A DNA stretch of 64,000 nt from Dehalococcoidia bacterium (lineage in GTDB: Bacteria; Chloroflexota; Dehalococcoidia; E44-bin15), in the NCBI GenBank assembly GCA_041649635.1, contig JBAZMV010000001.1:682001-746000 (forward strand), written 5' to 3'. Positions 23,532 through 33,694 of the stretch are shown in pieces. A model generated the notes under the pieces. That model worked only from the letters and a program-made list of their open reading frames with translations, did not search any database and was not told the origin of the DNA. Each line of letters starts with the position of its first letter. Position 1 is the stretch's first letter. The translations under genes were made by a program, and so were the position numbers.

Positions 23532-24710
23532 ATGAGAATAGTCGTAGTAGGACTCGGGCAGTGCGGGAGCAGGGTAGCGGACGAATTTGCCAGAATGGGA
23601 AAAACGGCGGTGCGCCAGCGCGGCATACAGATAATAATGGGCGTCTACGCTGTAAATACGGACCAGGCCGACCTCAGCGGTCTAAAGACAATAAAGCCTG
23701 ATTATCATCATCGGCTTCTTATCGGCGGGAGAAAGACTTCGGGCCATGGCGTAGGGAAGATCAACGAACTTGGCGCCGAGGTAGCGCGCAACGATAAAGA
23801 TAAAATAGTGGACGCCATAAGAAGCGGCTCCAGGTTCTATGAGACCGACGCATTCTTCCTCATCGCAGGCGCCGCCGGCGGTACCGGTTCCGGTGCCCTG
23901 CCCATAGTCGCAGATACTATCAAAGAAAGGTATCCGGAGAAACCGGTTTATGCCCTTGTCGTGCTCCCGTTTTCTTACGAAGAGGAATCCGAGGAACGGT
24001 GCGTTTATAACGCCGCGACTTGTTTGAAGTCCATACATTCTGTGGCCGATGCCGTGTTCCTTGCCGATAACCAGAGGTACTTGAAGAAGGACTCCAACCT
24101 GTTGAACAATATGGACAAGATGAACGAGCAGATCGTCAGCCCGTTCTTTGAACTGCTATGTGCCGGCGAAGAAGTAAAACGAGGCAACATCGGAGCCAAA
24201 ACCCTGGATGCCGGAGATATCATGCAGACGTTGGAAAGCTGGACGGTGATCGGTATAGGTAAGACTCCTCTGGGCACGTTCAGAAAACTGCCGTTTGAAA
24301 GAACAAGAAGCTTCAGGGCTAAAGGCAGAGAGACTTTCCGCGGCCTGGAGGCTATGAATCAGGCGATGTCTGAGATGTCGGCAACGATCAACCCCGCTGA
24401 CGCAGCGAAAGCCCTGTACCTTCTCTCCGCCCCGCAAAAAGAAATGAACGTGGAACTGGTAAAAGAGCTGGGCAGCCTTATGAGAGAGGTTTCGGAAGAT
24501 GCCCTTATCAGAAGCGGAGACTATCCGCGTGAGCGCAGCGACCTTAGCGTCACCGTGATTTTCTCGCAGCTCAGGGATGTTCCAAGAGTAAAACATTTGT
24601 TCAGCACGGTAACTGAGTCCGCCCCTCTGCTAAAGAAGAGACAGAAGGAAGCCGAGGACAAGCTGAAAGAGATGCAAAAGGCATCGGACGGCGTGCCGTC
24701 ACTCCTCTAA
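23532..24710 (+). CDS. Tubulin/FtsZ-superfamily GTPase, CetZ-like
   Basis: A 392-residue protein with the tubulin-superfamily GTPase fold. RIVVVGLGQCGSRVADEFA at the N-terminus is the first nucleotide loop, VNTDQADLSGL follows as in CetZ proteins, and the tubulin signature GGTGSG is at residues 116-121. It differs from canonical FtsZ: no typical FtsZ catalytic NADFAD block is apparent and there is no conserved FtsZ C-terminal tail; it ends in a charged helical region (LKKRQKEAEDKLKEMQKASDG). Probably a cytoskeletal filament for shape or envelope organisation. Strong promoter and a clear terminator suggest single-gene expression. Confidence 0.82.
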   Translation: MRIVVVGLGQCGSRVADEFARMGKTAVRQRGIQIIMGVYAVNTDQADLSGLKTIKPDYHHRLLIGGRKTSGHGVGKINELGAEVARNDKDKIVDAIRSGSRFYETDAFFLIAGAAGGTGSGALPIVADTIKERYPEKPVYALVVLPFSYEEESEERCVYNAATCLKSIHSVADAVFLADNQRYLKKDSNLLNNMDKMNEQIVSPFFELLCAGEEVKRGNIGAKTLDAGDIMQTLESWTVIGIGKTPLGTFRKLPFERTRSFRAKGRETFRGLEAMNQAMSEMSATINPADAAKALYLLSAPQKEMNVELVKELGSLMREVSEDALIRSGDYPRERSDLSVTVIFSQLRDVPRVKHLFSTVTESAPLLKKRQKEAEDKLKEMQKASDGVPSLL

Positions 24711-24737
24711 TCGATCGTCTCTCTTGATATTTATAAC

Positions 24738-24766
24738 AAAGGCCCGCGATCGCGGGCCTTTCCTTT
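24738..24766. terminator. Bidirectional-type terminator
   Basis: AAAGGCCCGCGA and TCGCGGGCCTTT form a perfect 12-base-pair stem, followed by CCTTTT on the plus strand and preceded by A-rich sequence, so it can end both the CetZ-like gene and the convergent kinase gene. Confidence 0.88.
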
Positions 24767-24790
24767 TACATTCGAATCCACGCGGATTTA

Positions 24791-27700
24791 TTATTCTTGA
24801 CTTCTCTTTTCAGGGTCCGCTTTTTTTATCGGCTTCTTCCCGCCGGTTTTATCTCCAGCCGTTTTATCGATCTTGGGACCGGCTTTACTCGTCTTCCCCT
24901 TTTTCGGAGCCTTCTTCTCAACTTTTCCAGATCGAGCACCCTCGCCGGAAAGCAGCGCCGCGATCTTCTCCGAGAGAACATCCTTGCTGAAAGGTTTAGC
25001 TATAACCCCATCCACCTCCGGCATGTCGTCCAGATTGAGCTGTCCTCCCCAGCCACTGATGACTAGTACGGGCGTTCCGGGCTTTATCTCTTTCACAATC
25101 TTAGCCACCTCGTGCCCCGACATGTCGGGCATTCCCAGGTCGGTTATCACCAAATCGAAATTGCCCACCTCAAAGGTATTTATGGCTGCCTCGCCGCTAT
25201 TTGCCTCCACAACCTTGTGCCCTAAACGCTTCAGTGTAAGGCTTAAAATCCCGGCCACCTCCGGATTATCATCGACCATCAATATTGAAATGCTTTTCAT
25301 AATATCGGTCTTCCCGGCAGCGCTCTTCTTACAGACAACACCCTCGCATACAGGCAGTTTAATTTTGAAAGTCGAGCCGACGCCTTCGTTGCTCTCTACC
25401 CATATATCACCGCGATGACGTTGTATAATGCCATAAGTTACGCTAAGCCCAAGCCCGGTGCCTTTATGTATTCTCGTAGTGAAGAATGGTTCGAATATCT
25501 TTTTTCTTACCTCCTCCGGCATGCCGATTCCCGTATCGCTGATGGCAAGGGTCACCCATTTCTTCGTCTGCGTAGCCTTAAGTGTGATCTTTCCTCCGTC
25601 GGGCATGGCGTCCATCGCGTTGAAGATTATGTTGAGCAACCCTTCCCTCAATTCTGCCGCATCCCCTTCAACAGGGGAAAGCTCCTGCAACTTCGATTCA
25701 ATATCTATCGTGACGCCTTCTCTCTCCTTCAGTTTCACGCGGCGGGATTCCGCCATCTGCAGCGCGCTTTCCACGACCTCCTTCAAATCGAGCGCCTCAA
25801 AATTACGCTCCACCCTCACCCTGGCGAAGTCCTGCAGCCGGCGCACCGTCGTCGCCGCATCCATGGCGGTCTGCTCAATTATCTGCAGGTCTTTCTTTAA
25901 TTTCTCATCCTTCACGTCCTCAAGCGCCAGCTGAGTGCGGCCCAGCACAACGGCCAAAATGTTGTTGAAATCGTGCGCCACACCCCCGGCCATTTCGCCC
26001 AGCGCCCTCAGCTTCTCGGCCTGAAGCATATATGCCTGCGCCGATTTCAAATCCTCATAAGCCTTAAGCAGTTCGGCTTCGTGTTGTTTGACCTGATTAA
26101 ACAACCTCGAGTTCTCCATAGCGGCGGTCAGTGAACCGGATATCTGCTCCAGTATTTCCTTTTCCCTTTCACCGTAGGCGTTAGGGTTTCTGCTTGCAAG
26201 GTTAAACGTAGCGAACACCTCGCCCTTTGAGAACAACGGAACACGGATGGCCGACCTCAACCCGCTGCGGTAATACATGTGGTCGATGGGGAATTTCATT
26301 TCCTGCTCAAAATCGGGCTCGATAAGCGTCCTCTTCGTCTTAACCACCAGCCCTGTAGCCGAATCGCTTAATGGCAAATCGGCCCCGTCTTTCAACTGCG
26401 TATCTATATCCTCCGCCACAACAAAGTACCGCAACCTGTCGCCCTCCACCATCGCGATGCTGGTGCGATCGAAGTCCATGACCTTCCTGACTTCCTCGGT
26501 GAAAGCGCGATACACGCCCTTTATATCCAAACTCGATCCTAAAATCTTCGATAGTGAGGTGATGACCGACAGTCGCCGCGCGTACTCCGACACGCCGTGG
26601 TACAAATCAGCGTTCTCCACCGCCACGCCAGCCTGGTCGCTCAGGATGCGCAGCGGCTCCATGAGCACATTGTCTATCTCTTCCCGATCGGTCAATGCCA
26701 GTATGCTTCCCACATGGCGATCTCTGGCGAAAAGAGGCATGACCGCGACGGTTTTAACTCCCAGCATCTCCGCAACAACGTCGCTTTCTTCACGCGACAA
26801 TATTGTGGAAGATACTTCGAAGAAATCGCGTGTTATAGTTGCTTTCCCATCCATGGCATTATCCACTGTCTGGCTGTAGCCCCTGATCTGCGGTATCTCT
26901 ATATCCGTCAAACGTCTTCCTATGATGTCCTGCAGGTCGCCGACCTTAGACGCATCATATTTTGTGGCAAATACCATCCCTCTGGACACATTAGCCGCTT
27001 CGTCCACCTTAATTATGAGAGCGTGGTCGAAGCCCAGGTTGTGCACAACACCGTCAGCTACCTGCTGCATAATCTCCTTCAGGTCCAGCGTACTCTGGAT
27101 TGAAGTCGTTATCTTCTGCAGCGCGAGGAGCTGGTTGGTACGCTGCTCAAGCTCCCGGCTTCTCTGCTGCAGCATCTCCTCAATATGCTTGCGCTCGCTG
27201 ATATCCATGAAGCTGCCGATGACGGCCCTGCGGCCCTTGTACTCGATGGAAGCGACCTTCTCCAGAATCCATGTCGACTGCCCGTCTTTCCTGAGGAACC
27301 TGAATTCATGGGGCCGGTCGCTGATTCCCTTGAGGTTCTCTATCACTTGAGCCCTGGTTGTTTCCCTGTCATCGGGATGTATGTAATTCATCGAATCGGA
27401 ATCCAGCAGCTCTTCCAGCGTGTACCCCGATATCCCGGTGAAGAGCGGATTAACATATTTAAACTTCCCGTCCTGAACCAGATAAATACCGGTGGCCGCG
27501 CTCTCCAGCATGCCGCGCGTCATCTCCTGAGATTCCTGAAGCTCCTCCCGGGCCCTCTTGCGCTCCGTAATGTCCCTGATAACAGTAATGAACCCCTGCG
27601 GGTTCCCGGACTTATCCCGCATCATCGCGGCTATAATCTCGCCGTCGTACTCATTACCATCGACATTCACCATTTTGTATTCAAGAGGACCGCTGATGCC

Positions 27701-30700
27701 CGTCTCAAATATTCTGGGCAAATCCGCCAGCGCCCTGTCTCTATCACTACTGGCAATGAAATCGAATCCATTAAGTCCGATAACTTGATCTTTAGAAGCA
27801 AATCCCGACATCCTAATACCGGCTTCATTCTCCTCTACGATCCTGCCGTTCATATCGGTCACGGTAACACCGTCGGGCAGTGAAGCGAATATTATACGCA
27901 GCTTCTCCTCGGAATCCCGCAACGCCTCCTCAACCTGCTTGAGCCTGGTGATATCCAGAAGGCTTCCGATGGCGGCGCGCTCGCCTTTATATTGGATGGA
28001 AGCGACCTTCTCCAGAATCCATATGAAGCTCCCGTCCTTCCTCAGCAGCCTGTATTCGTGAGGAGCGATATTGTCGCCTTTAAGATTTGCCACGGCTTCC
28101 CTTGTAACGCTATCCCTGTCATCCTGATGAATATAATCCGTCGATCTGTTGCCGATGAGTTCGTCAATGCTGTATCCGGTCATCTCGGCGAACATCGGGC
28201 TCACGTAAGCAAACTTGCCGTCCTTGACGATACAAACCGCGGTCGCGGCGCTTTCAATCATGCCTCGTGACATTTCCTCCGAATCGCGCAGGTCCTGCTC
28301 CATGCGCTTGCGCTCGGTAATATCCCTGATAACGCTGACTATGCCCTTGGGCCGGCCGGCCGCGTCGCGCAGCAGTGTGACATTTACCTCGCTCTGATAT
28401 TCCCGATCGTCCTTGTCCTTTACGGAATATTCCACATTTATGCTTCGCTGCTCCCTGAGAGCCTTTATCATGTCGGCGACCATCTTGGGCCGCTCTTGTT
28501 CGGCGACAAAATCGAAGCCGCTCATCCCCACAAGCTGGCCCTTATCCGACCATCCGCCCAGCTTGGCCGCAGCCTCGTTGGTTTCGGTTATTATGCCCTC
28601 CAGATCGGTTACTATGATCCCATCGCCGATGGATTCAAAGATGATTCGCAGTTTCTCCTCCGAGTCCCGCAGCGCCTGCTCCATGCGCCTGCGCTCGGTG
28701 ACATCCCTCATTACGGTGATGAACCCGGACGCTTTCCCCTCGGCCTCGTGCAGCATAGCAGTGCTGAGCTCACACTCGATCTCTTTCCCCTTGTTATCCG
28801 CTACTGTAAAAGTTGAACCGATGTTGTAACCGTCTTCGAAAACCTTTATCATCTCCTTGAAAGCCCTGTCGCGATCCCGCTCTACGATGAAATCAAAGCC
28901 GCCTTTCCCAAGAACCTCCTTCTTATCCGCAAAACCGAACGTGCGGAGCTGGGCTTCGTTCAGATCGATTATCTTGCCTTCAAGGTCGGTCACAACCACG
29001 CCGTCAGCCATGGATGAGAACATGACGCGTAATTTCTCCTCGGAATCCCTCAGCGCGTCCTCCATGCGTCTGTGCTCGGTTATATCCTTGAGGACAGCGA
29101 CAAAGCCTGCCGTCCTGGCGGAAGGGTCCTCATACATGGAGACACCGACATCCACATACATCTCCTTGCCGACCTTATTAACAATTTTATATTCGGCCCT
29201 GGGTGTAGGATGTCCTTCCACCGCTTCCTCGCGGGTGGACATGGCCCTGGTCATATCGTCCGGTGCGATAAGGTCATAGCCTTTAGTTCCTATGATCTCT
29301 TCCTTGCTCTCCACCCCGCTCATCTCCAGCGCCGCGTCGTTCACCTCCAATATAGTAAATTCGAGATCTGTGAGAACAACGGCGTCTTTAATCGAGTTGA
29401 ATATACCGCGCAGCTTTTCCTCCGATATCTTGAGAGCGTTTTCCATATTCCTGCGCTCGGTTATATCCCGCACAATGATAAGCGCGACTTCGTCATTAAT
29501 AGCAGCCATCCTGGCGTCGAAGTGGCGAACCTCCCCCTCCATATTAAGCTCATAGCTATATTGCTGTATTCGACCTGTATCCAATGCATTCTTTATACTG
29601 CGAACCGTAAGATCGGCGATATCCGAGGGCATAACCTCCGCAACATGTTTCCCTACAAACTGCTCCGGAGACATGTACAACCCCTCCGCCGGTCCTTTGT
29701 AACCAATAAAAACGCCGTCCCTGCTCATCTGGAATATCAGGTCCGGCATAGCCTCTAAAATAGCCCTGCTGCGAGCCTCGCTCTCACGCAGCGCCTGCTC
29801 CGCCTTCCTGCGTTCGGTGATATCGTGAACAATCCCCTGATAGCCGGTAACGTCTCCGCCCGCGCCATAACGAGCGGTGAGAGTCATTAAGACGTCAAGA
29901 CGCTCCCCATCCTTGCGCACCCATTTCACGGCATAATCCCTGACAGCCCCGGTGCTTCTTATCTCGCGTTGTAATGCTTCGCGATCGTCGGGATTGATAT
30001 ATAACTGTCTCGCGTTGAGATCAAGGAGTTCTTCCCCGGAATAACCTACCAGCTTAGCCAAAGAACGGTTAAAGTCCAGTATCCCTCCCTCAATAGTAGT
30101 TATTATGATAGCGTCCTGGGAATCCTCAAACAGGGTCCGGTACTTCTGCTCGCTTTCACGAAGAGCTTCCTCGGCCCGTTTACGCTCGGTGATATCCCTG
30201 AATACCCCGATCAGCTCTGCCGGATTTCCATATTCATCCCTTAGCACGGCTCCGCGCAACTCTCCATCGAATTCCTCTCCGCCTCGCTTTACAAATCTGT
30301 ATTCGCCGGGTGCGCCGGTCCCCGTTTCGACCATACGCATCATATCCTCAATTGCCCTTGCGCGATCGGCCTCGACTATAGGTTCCATGCAGTTTCTGCC
30401 GATTACTTCCTCTTTTCTGTCATACCCTACCAGGCGCACTGCATCATCATTTAAATCCTTAACATTGCCATTCAGGTCGGTGACAACGAGGCCCTCTCCT
30501 ATGGAATCAAAGATAAGCCGCAGCTTCTCCTCTGATGCCCTTAGCTCAGCTTCAGCACGTTGCCTCTCAGAAACCTCGCGTTTCAACTCCTTGTTGGCCT
30601 TGATCAGATCCGAGGTGCGTTCCTGCACCATCTTCTCCAGATTGTTACGGTAGTCGTCCAATTCCTTTTCTATTCGTTTACGCTCCGTTACATCTCGTAC

Positions 30701-32722
30701 AACATTGACCATAAAGGCCGGCGCTCCAGCGTTGTCATTAATCACAGAGGCTGTGGCCTCGCAGTCGTATTCCTTGCCTCCTTTACCGAGCAGGCACCAC
30801 TCGGACAAGGTGCTTTGCCCCTTGATAAGGGTATTCTGTATATCGTCAAAGGCCTTCGCGCGATCTTTTTCCGCAATTAGATTGAAAGCTTCTTGCCCAA
30901 TAACTTCATCCCTGCTGAAGCCGAACATCCGCAAAGCCGCCGGGTTTGAATCCACAAGCTTGCCGGTTTTCATATCGATCACGCTTATGCCATCCGGGAT
31001 CGATTCGAACAAGACACGGAATTTTTCCTCGGACTGCCTCAGCGCCTCCTCCGCCTTCTTGCGCTCCGATATATCCCTGACTATACCCTGTACGCCTGCA
31101 TACTGATCGCCTTCTTTTATAATCATGGCGCTGTATTCTATAGGCAGAACTTCCCCGCTTTTATGAACAACCCTGGTCTCGGCCATAAGTTCTCCCGAAG
31201 CAAGAAGCGCATTCTGCAATTCTATGGCGGTCTTCTCCCTCCAATCCTCCGGTATGAGTTCGATGAAGTTTTTGCCCTGCACTTCATCTACTGTATAACC
31301 CCAATTCCTAACCGCTGGATTTATAGAAGTAATAAAGCCGAGTGCGTCCACTGAGAAGATCACGTCTTTCTCTTTCTCCACCAGGTCCCTATACTTCTCC
31401 TCGCTCTTTCTCAATGCATCCTCAGCCTTTTTGCGCTCAGTAATGTCAATAAAAGAGGTTAAGCCCGCCGGTCTGCCCTCGTAATCGCTCAGAGTGCCGG
31501 TAACCAATATCCACTTTTCCTCACCGGTCTTGGTCAATGTTCTAAGTTCCCCTAAACTGACTGAGTCTTCTTTGAACATGGCGTTATTCCGCGCGGATGC
31601 AGCTATGCGCTCTTTATCAGCCGGGTGGATATAATCGAAGATATTGATCCCTTCCAAATCCGTTTTGGAGCTAAAACCAAACAGTTTCAGGGCCGTTTCG
31701 TTAGCCAGCAGTATTTCATTCGTTTCAGCATCAACGATAGCTTTGCCGTCTATTGAGCTTTCAAAAAGCAGCCTGTATTTCTGCTCGCTCCGCTTCAGAA
31801 CTTCCTCCGCCTTTTTCCTCTCCGTCACATCGCGTATAACCGTGACAAACCCGAACGGATTGCCATCGACATCGGAAAGTTTATTAACGCTTATCTCCGC
31901 ATCTAACCTGCTCCCGCCCCTTGTTAAAAGGCTGTATTCTTGCATCCCTGAAGTTTCAGTTCCTTCAAGGCTGCGGGCCATCTCCTGCATGGCCTTGTCC
32001 TGCTGATCTAGCGACAGTATCTCCAAACCGTTATGACCTATAACCTCATCCTTCCTATATCCAAATAGATTGAGCGCCTCCTTGTTCACATCTACAACGA
32101 TTGTGTTCAAGTCGGTCACCACCACGCCGTCCGTCATAGAATCGAACATCACGCGAAGCTTCTCCTCCGACTGACGCAACGCATCTTCCGCCATCTTACG
32201 CTCTGTTATATCCACCGAGAATCCGATAAGGCCGATTATATTACCGTCCTCATCTTTCATCGGCAATTTATCCGTCTTAAGCCATATCTTCTTGTCGAGG
32301 AGCTCCACCTGCTCTTCGATATTCATCTTCGCCTTGCCCGACGTGATTACTTCCATGTCATCCCTGTGATATTTGTCCGCAGTATCAGGCATTAGCTGGA
32401 ATACGGTTTTCTTCAGCAGTTTCTCCTTAGGAACGGTGGCGAGGCTGGCCGTAGCCTTATTCATATTTAAAATTTTGCCATCATTATCTTTAAAGTAAAT
32501 GAGAGCCGGCACGGCATCCAATATTAATTGCAGTTCATCGCTTTTTTTCTTTAACTCTTCTTCAATTTGCTTATGCTCAACCCTTAATCTTTCTTCAAAG
32601 CCAACCCTAGATTCCTTCTCTTCTCGCTCTCCTATCGAGCCCTTCTCAAGCTGAGCAACTCGTGCCCTGAGCTTCTCCAACTCTCGAATCAACTGTTCCT
32701 TGCTCTTTTCTGAATCCCTCAT
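24791..32722 (-). CDS. Giant soluble hybrid histidine kinase with 14 PAS and 2 GAF domains
   Basis: A 2643-residue sensor. After an N-terminal coiled coil (about residues 1-65), fourteen PAS/PAC modules of ~125 residues run to about residue 1860, each ending near (D)ITERK...ALRxSEEKLR. PAS 5 is followed by an extra coiled coil. Two GAF domains follow (about 1860-2230), then a kinase core with H in GVAHDFNNILAVVLGR, N box NIIFNAMDAMPDGG, DTGIGMP and GTGLGLSVTYG. A receiver domain (ILMVDDNPEVAG; phosphorylated Asp in LVITDLGMPDMSG) and a Lys-rich tail end it. No membrane helix is visible, so it should sense intracellular signals. Next to an HTH-receiver gene. Confidence 0.93.
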   Translation of the reverse strand: MRDSEKSKEQLIRELEKLRARVAQLEKGSIGEREEKESRVGFEERLRVEHKQIEEELKKKSDELQLILDAVPALIYFKDNDGKILNMNKATASLATVPKEKLLKKTVFQLMPDTADKYHRDDMEVITSGKAKMNIEEQVELLDKKIWLKTDKLPMKDEDGNIIGLIGFSVDITERKMAEDALRQSEEKLRVMFDSMTDGVVVTDLNTIVVDVNKEALNLFGYRKDEVIGHNGLEILSLDQQDKAMQEMARSLEGTETSGMQEYSLLTRGGSRLDAEISVNKLSDVDGNPFGFVTVIRDVTERKKAEEVLKRSEQKYRLLFESSIDGKAIVDAETNEILLANETALKLFGFSSKTDLEGINIFDYIHPADKERIAASARNNAMFKEDSVSLGELRTLTKTGEEKWILVTGTLSDYEGRPAGLTSFIDITERKKAEDALRKSEEKYRDLVEKEKDVIFSVDALGFITSINPAVRNWGYTVDEVQGKNFIELIPEDWREKTAIELQNALLASGELMAETRVVHKSGEVLPIEYSAMIIKEGDQYAGVQGIVRDISERKKAEEALRQSEEKFRVLFESIPDGISVIDMKTGKLVDSNPAALRMFGFSRDEVIGQEAFNLIAEKDRAKAFDDIQNTLIKGQSTLSEWCLLGKGGKEYDCEATASVINDNAGAPAFMVNVVRDVTERKRIEKELDDYRNNLEKMVQERTSDLIKANKELKREVSERQRAEAELRASEEKLRLIFDSIGEGLVVTDLNGNVKDLNDDAVRLVGYDRKEEVIGRNCMEPIVEADRARAIEDMMRMVETGTGAPGEYRFVKRGGEEFDGELRGAVLRDEYGNPAELIGVFRDITERKRAEEALRESEQKYRTLFEDSQDAIIITTIEGGILDFNRSLAKLVGYSGEELLDLNARQLYINPDDREALQREIRSTGAVRDYAVKWVRKDGERLDVLMTLTARYGAGGDVTGYQGIVHDITERRKAEQALRESEARSRAILEAMPDLIFQMSRDGVFIGYKGPAEGLYMSPEQFVGKHVAEVMPSDIADLTVRSIKNALDTGRIQQYSYELNMEGEVRHFDARMAAINDEVALIIVRDITERRNMENALKISEEKLRGIFNSIKDAVVLTDLEFTILEVNDAALEMSGVESKEEIIGTKGYDLIAPDDMTRAMSTREEAVEGHPTPRAEYKIVNKVGKEMYVDVGVSMYEDPSARTAGFVAVLKDITEHRRMEDALRDSEEKLRVMFSSMADGVVVTDLEGKIIDLNEAQLRTFGFADKKEVLGKGGFDFIVERDRDRAFKEMIKVFEDGYNIGSTFTVADNKGKEIECELSTAMLHEAEGKASGFITVMRDVTERRRMEQALRDSEEKLRIIFESIGDGIIVTDLEGIITETNEAAAKLGGWSDKGQLVGMSGFDFVAEQERPKMVADMIKALREQRSINVEYSVKDKDDREYQSEVNVTLLRDAAGRPKGIVSVIRDITERKRMEQDLRDSEEMSRGMIESAATAVCIVKDGKFAYVSPMFAEMTGYSIDELIGNRSTDYIHQDDRDSVTREAVANLKGDNIAPHEYRLLRKDGSFIWILEKVASIQYKGERAAIGSLLDITRLKQVEEALRDSEEKLRIIFASLPDGVTVTDMNGRIVEENEAGIRMSGFASKDQVIGLNGFDFIASSDRDRALADLPRIFETGISGPLEYKMVNVDGNEYDGEIIAAMMRDKSGNPQGFITVIRDITERKRAREELQESQEMTRGMLESAATGIYLVQDGKFKYVNPLFTGISGYTLEELLDSDSMNYIHPDDRETTRAQVIENLKGISDRPHEFRFLRKDGQSTWILEKVASIEYKGRRAVIGSFMDISERKHIEEMLQQRSRELEQRTNQLLALQKITTSIQSTLDLKEIMQQVADGVVHNLGFDHALIIKVDEAANVSRGMVFATKYDASKVGDLQDIIGRRLTDIEIPQIRGYSQTVDNAMDGKATITRDFFEVSSTILSREESDVVAEMLGVKTVAVMPLFARDRHVGSILALTDREEIDNVLMEPLRILSDQAGVAVENADLYHGVSEYARRLSVITSLSKILGSSLDIKGVYRAFTEEVRKVMDFDRTSIAMVEGDRLRYFVVAEDIDTQLKDGADLPLSDSATGLVVKTKRTLIEPDFEQEMKFPIDHMYYRSGLRSAIRVPLFSKGEVFATFNLASRNPNAYGEREKEILEQISGSLTAAMENSRLFNQVKQHEAELLKAYEDLKSAQAYMLQAEKLRALGEMAGGVAHDFNNILAVVLGRTQLALEDVKDEKLKKDLQIIEQTAMDAATTVRRLQDFARVRVERNFEALDLKEVVESALQMAESRRVKLKEREGVTIDIESKLQELSPVEGDAAELREGLLNIIFNAMDAMPDGGKITLKATQTKKWVTLAISDTGIGMPEEVRKKIFEPFFTTRIHKGTGLGLSVTYGIIQRHRGDIWVESNEGVGSTFKIKLPVCEGVVCKKSAAGKTDIMKSISILMVDDNPEVAGILSLTLKRLGHKVVEANSGEAAINTFEVGNFDLVITDLGMPDMSGHEVAKIVKEIKPGTPVLVISGWGGQLNLDDMPEVDGVIAKPFSKDVLSEKIAALLSGEGARSGKVEKKAPKKGKTSKAGPKIDKTAGDKTGGKKPIKKADPEKRSQE

Positions 32723-32844
32723 ATCACACCTCTCAACAGGGGTCTCTATTAAACGATAATTGAATGAGACTAAAATTTACTACCTGAACCGGTTATGTGT
32801 CAATTCCCTTAAGGACATCGCTTGGAAGTAAAATCAAAAGGCCA

Positions 32845-32873
32845 CCCCCTCACACGTGGATGGCCTATCTACT
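32845..32873. terminator. Possible terminator hairpin
   Basis: AGGCCACCC and GGATGGCCT can form an imperfect stem between the HTH-receiver gene and the kinase gene. The T-tract is poor, so this is tentative. Confidence 0.35.
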
Positions 32874-32932
32874 AAAGTAAGCGTAATAATTTCTATATCA
32901 CACTGTATGTCATTAATTTGCTGAAATTTTTA

Positions 32933-33472
32933 TTACCTGACCTTAATTACAGCATTCAGCACTTCAACAATGTCGCCGACGCGGAACGGCTTGCGTACGA
33001 GGAACAGAGGACCTAATGACATCGCATTCAATGCCATCGGATCGTCACCGTAACCGGTCACTATAACCACCACGGCTTTTTTATCTTTTTCTTTGATCGC
33101 AGACAGGGTCTCCACTCCACTCATGCCGGGCAGAACAAGATCGAGGAAAATAAGATCGAAGTGCTGTTTATCAACTTCCTGAAGCGCCTGCTCGCCACTC
33201 GATACGGCAACGACCCTGAATCCCTTTCGGGAAATAACTTCACTCAGCATTTCTAAAATGCCGGGGTCGTCATCTACTACAAGAACATTGCCCTCAACAA
33301 CCTTGGCCTGCTTCGCCAGCCAATCATCCAGCAAGTCCTTGCGGAACCTCCAGTTCCCGCCAATCTTCGATGCTGGGATCCTTCCCCGCTGTGCCAGTTT
33401 GTATACGGTCATATAGTTGAGTTTTAAGTACTCCGCCGCCTCTTTTGTTGTCATTAAATTACTATTGCTCAT
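32933..33472 (-). CDS. HTH (excisionase/MerR-like) plus receiver-domain regulator
   Basis: A 179-residue fusion with the DNA-binding part first. MTTKEAAEYLKLNYMTVYKLAQRGRIPASKIGGNWRFRKDLLDDWL (about residues 7-52) is an excisionase-type winged helix. A receiver domain follows (NVLVVDDDPGILEML; phospho-acceptor Asp in LIFLDLVLPGMSG). Start at ATG 33472 with GAGGGAG upstream; a longer frame to 33490 has no site. Head-to-tail upstream of the giant kinase, its probable partner. Two palindromes in its own promoter region suggest autoregulation. Confidence 0.85.
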   Translation of the reverse strand: MSNSNLMTTKEAAEYLKLNYMTVYKLAQRGRIPASKIGGNWRFRKDLLDDWLAKQAKVVEGNVLVVDDDPGILEMLSEVISRKGFRVVAVSSGEQALQEVDKQHFDLIFLDLVLPGMSGVETLSAIKEKDKKAVVVIVTGYGDDPMALNAMSLGPLFLVRKPFRVGDIVEVLNAVIKVR

Positions 33473-33500
33473 ATAATCTCCCTCAAACATTACTAAATAT

Positions 33501-33587
33501 GTAATACTATATTACTACAGTATACTATACTATCAAATTTTTCCCTGATTTTGTCTAAAAGTATCATGTTTTACCGCTCATTGTCAA
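33501..33587 (-). promoter_or_regulatory. Promoter region with two AT-rich palindromes
   Basis: On the minus strand TTGACA (complement of 33582-33587) is followed after about 18 bases by TACTTT, with alternative boxes further down. Between it and the start lie palindromes GTAATACTATATTAC (33501-33515) and AGTATACTATACT (33519-33531), candidate operators for the HTH-receiver protein. Confidence 0.5.
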
Positions 33588-33625
33588 GCACCAATAATTT
33601 TAATCCATAAAAGTTTCAGTCCAGC

Positions 33626-33653
33626 TTGACATGCCATCCCGCCACATGATAAA
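33626..33653 (+). promoter_or_regulatory. Promoter of the etf operon
   Basis: TTGACA at 33626-33631 and GATAAA at 33648-33653, 16-base spacer, upstream of etfB (ATG 33695) with AAAGGGGG as its ribosome site. Confidence 0.5.
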
Positions 33654-33694
33654 TTTAAACTTGCGCAAAACAAGACTGAGAAAGGGGGATAACC

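Noticed and set aside
25415..32006. Many open frames on the plus strand opposite the giant kinase
   Set aside because: They are antisense shadows of the repeated PAS coding, have no ribosome sites and no family patterns.
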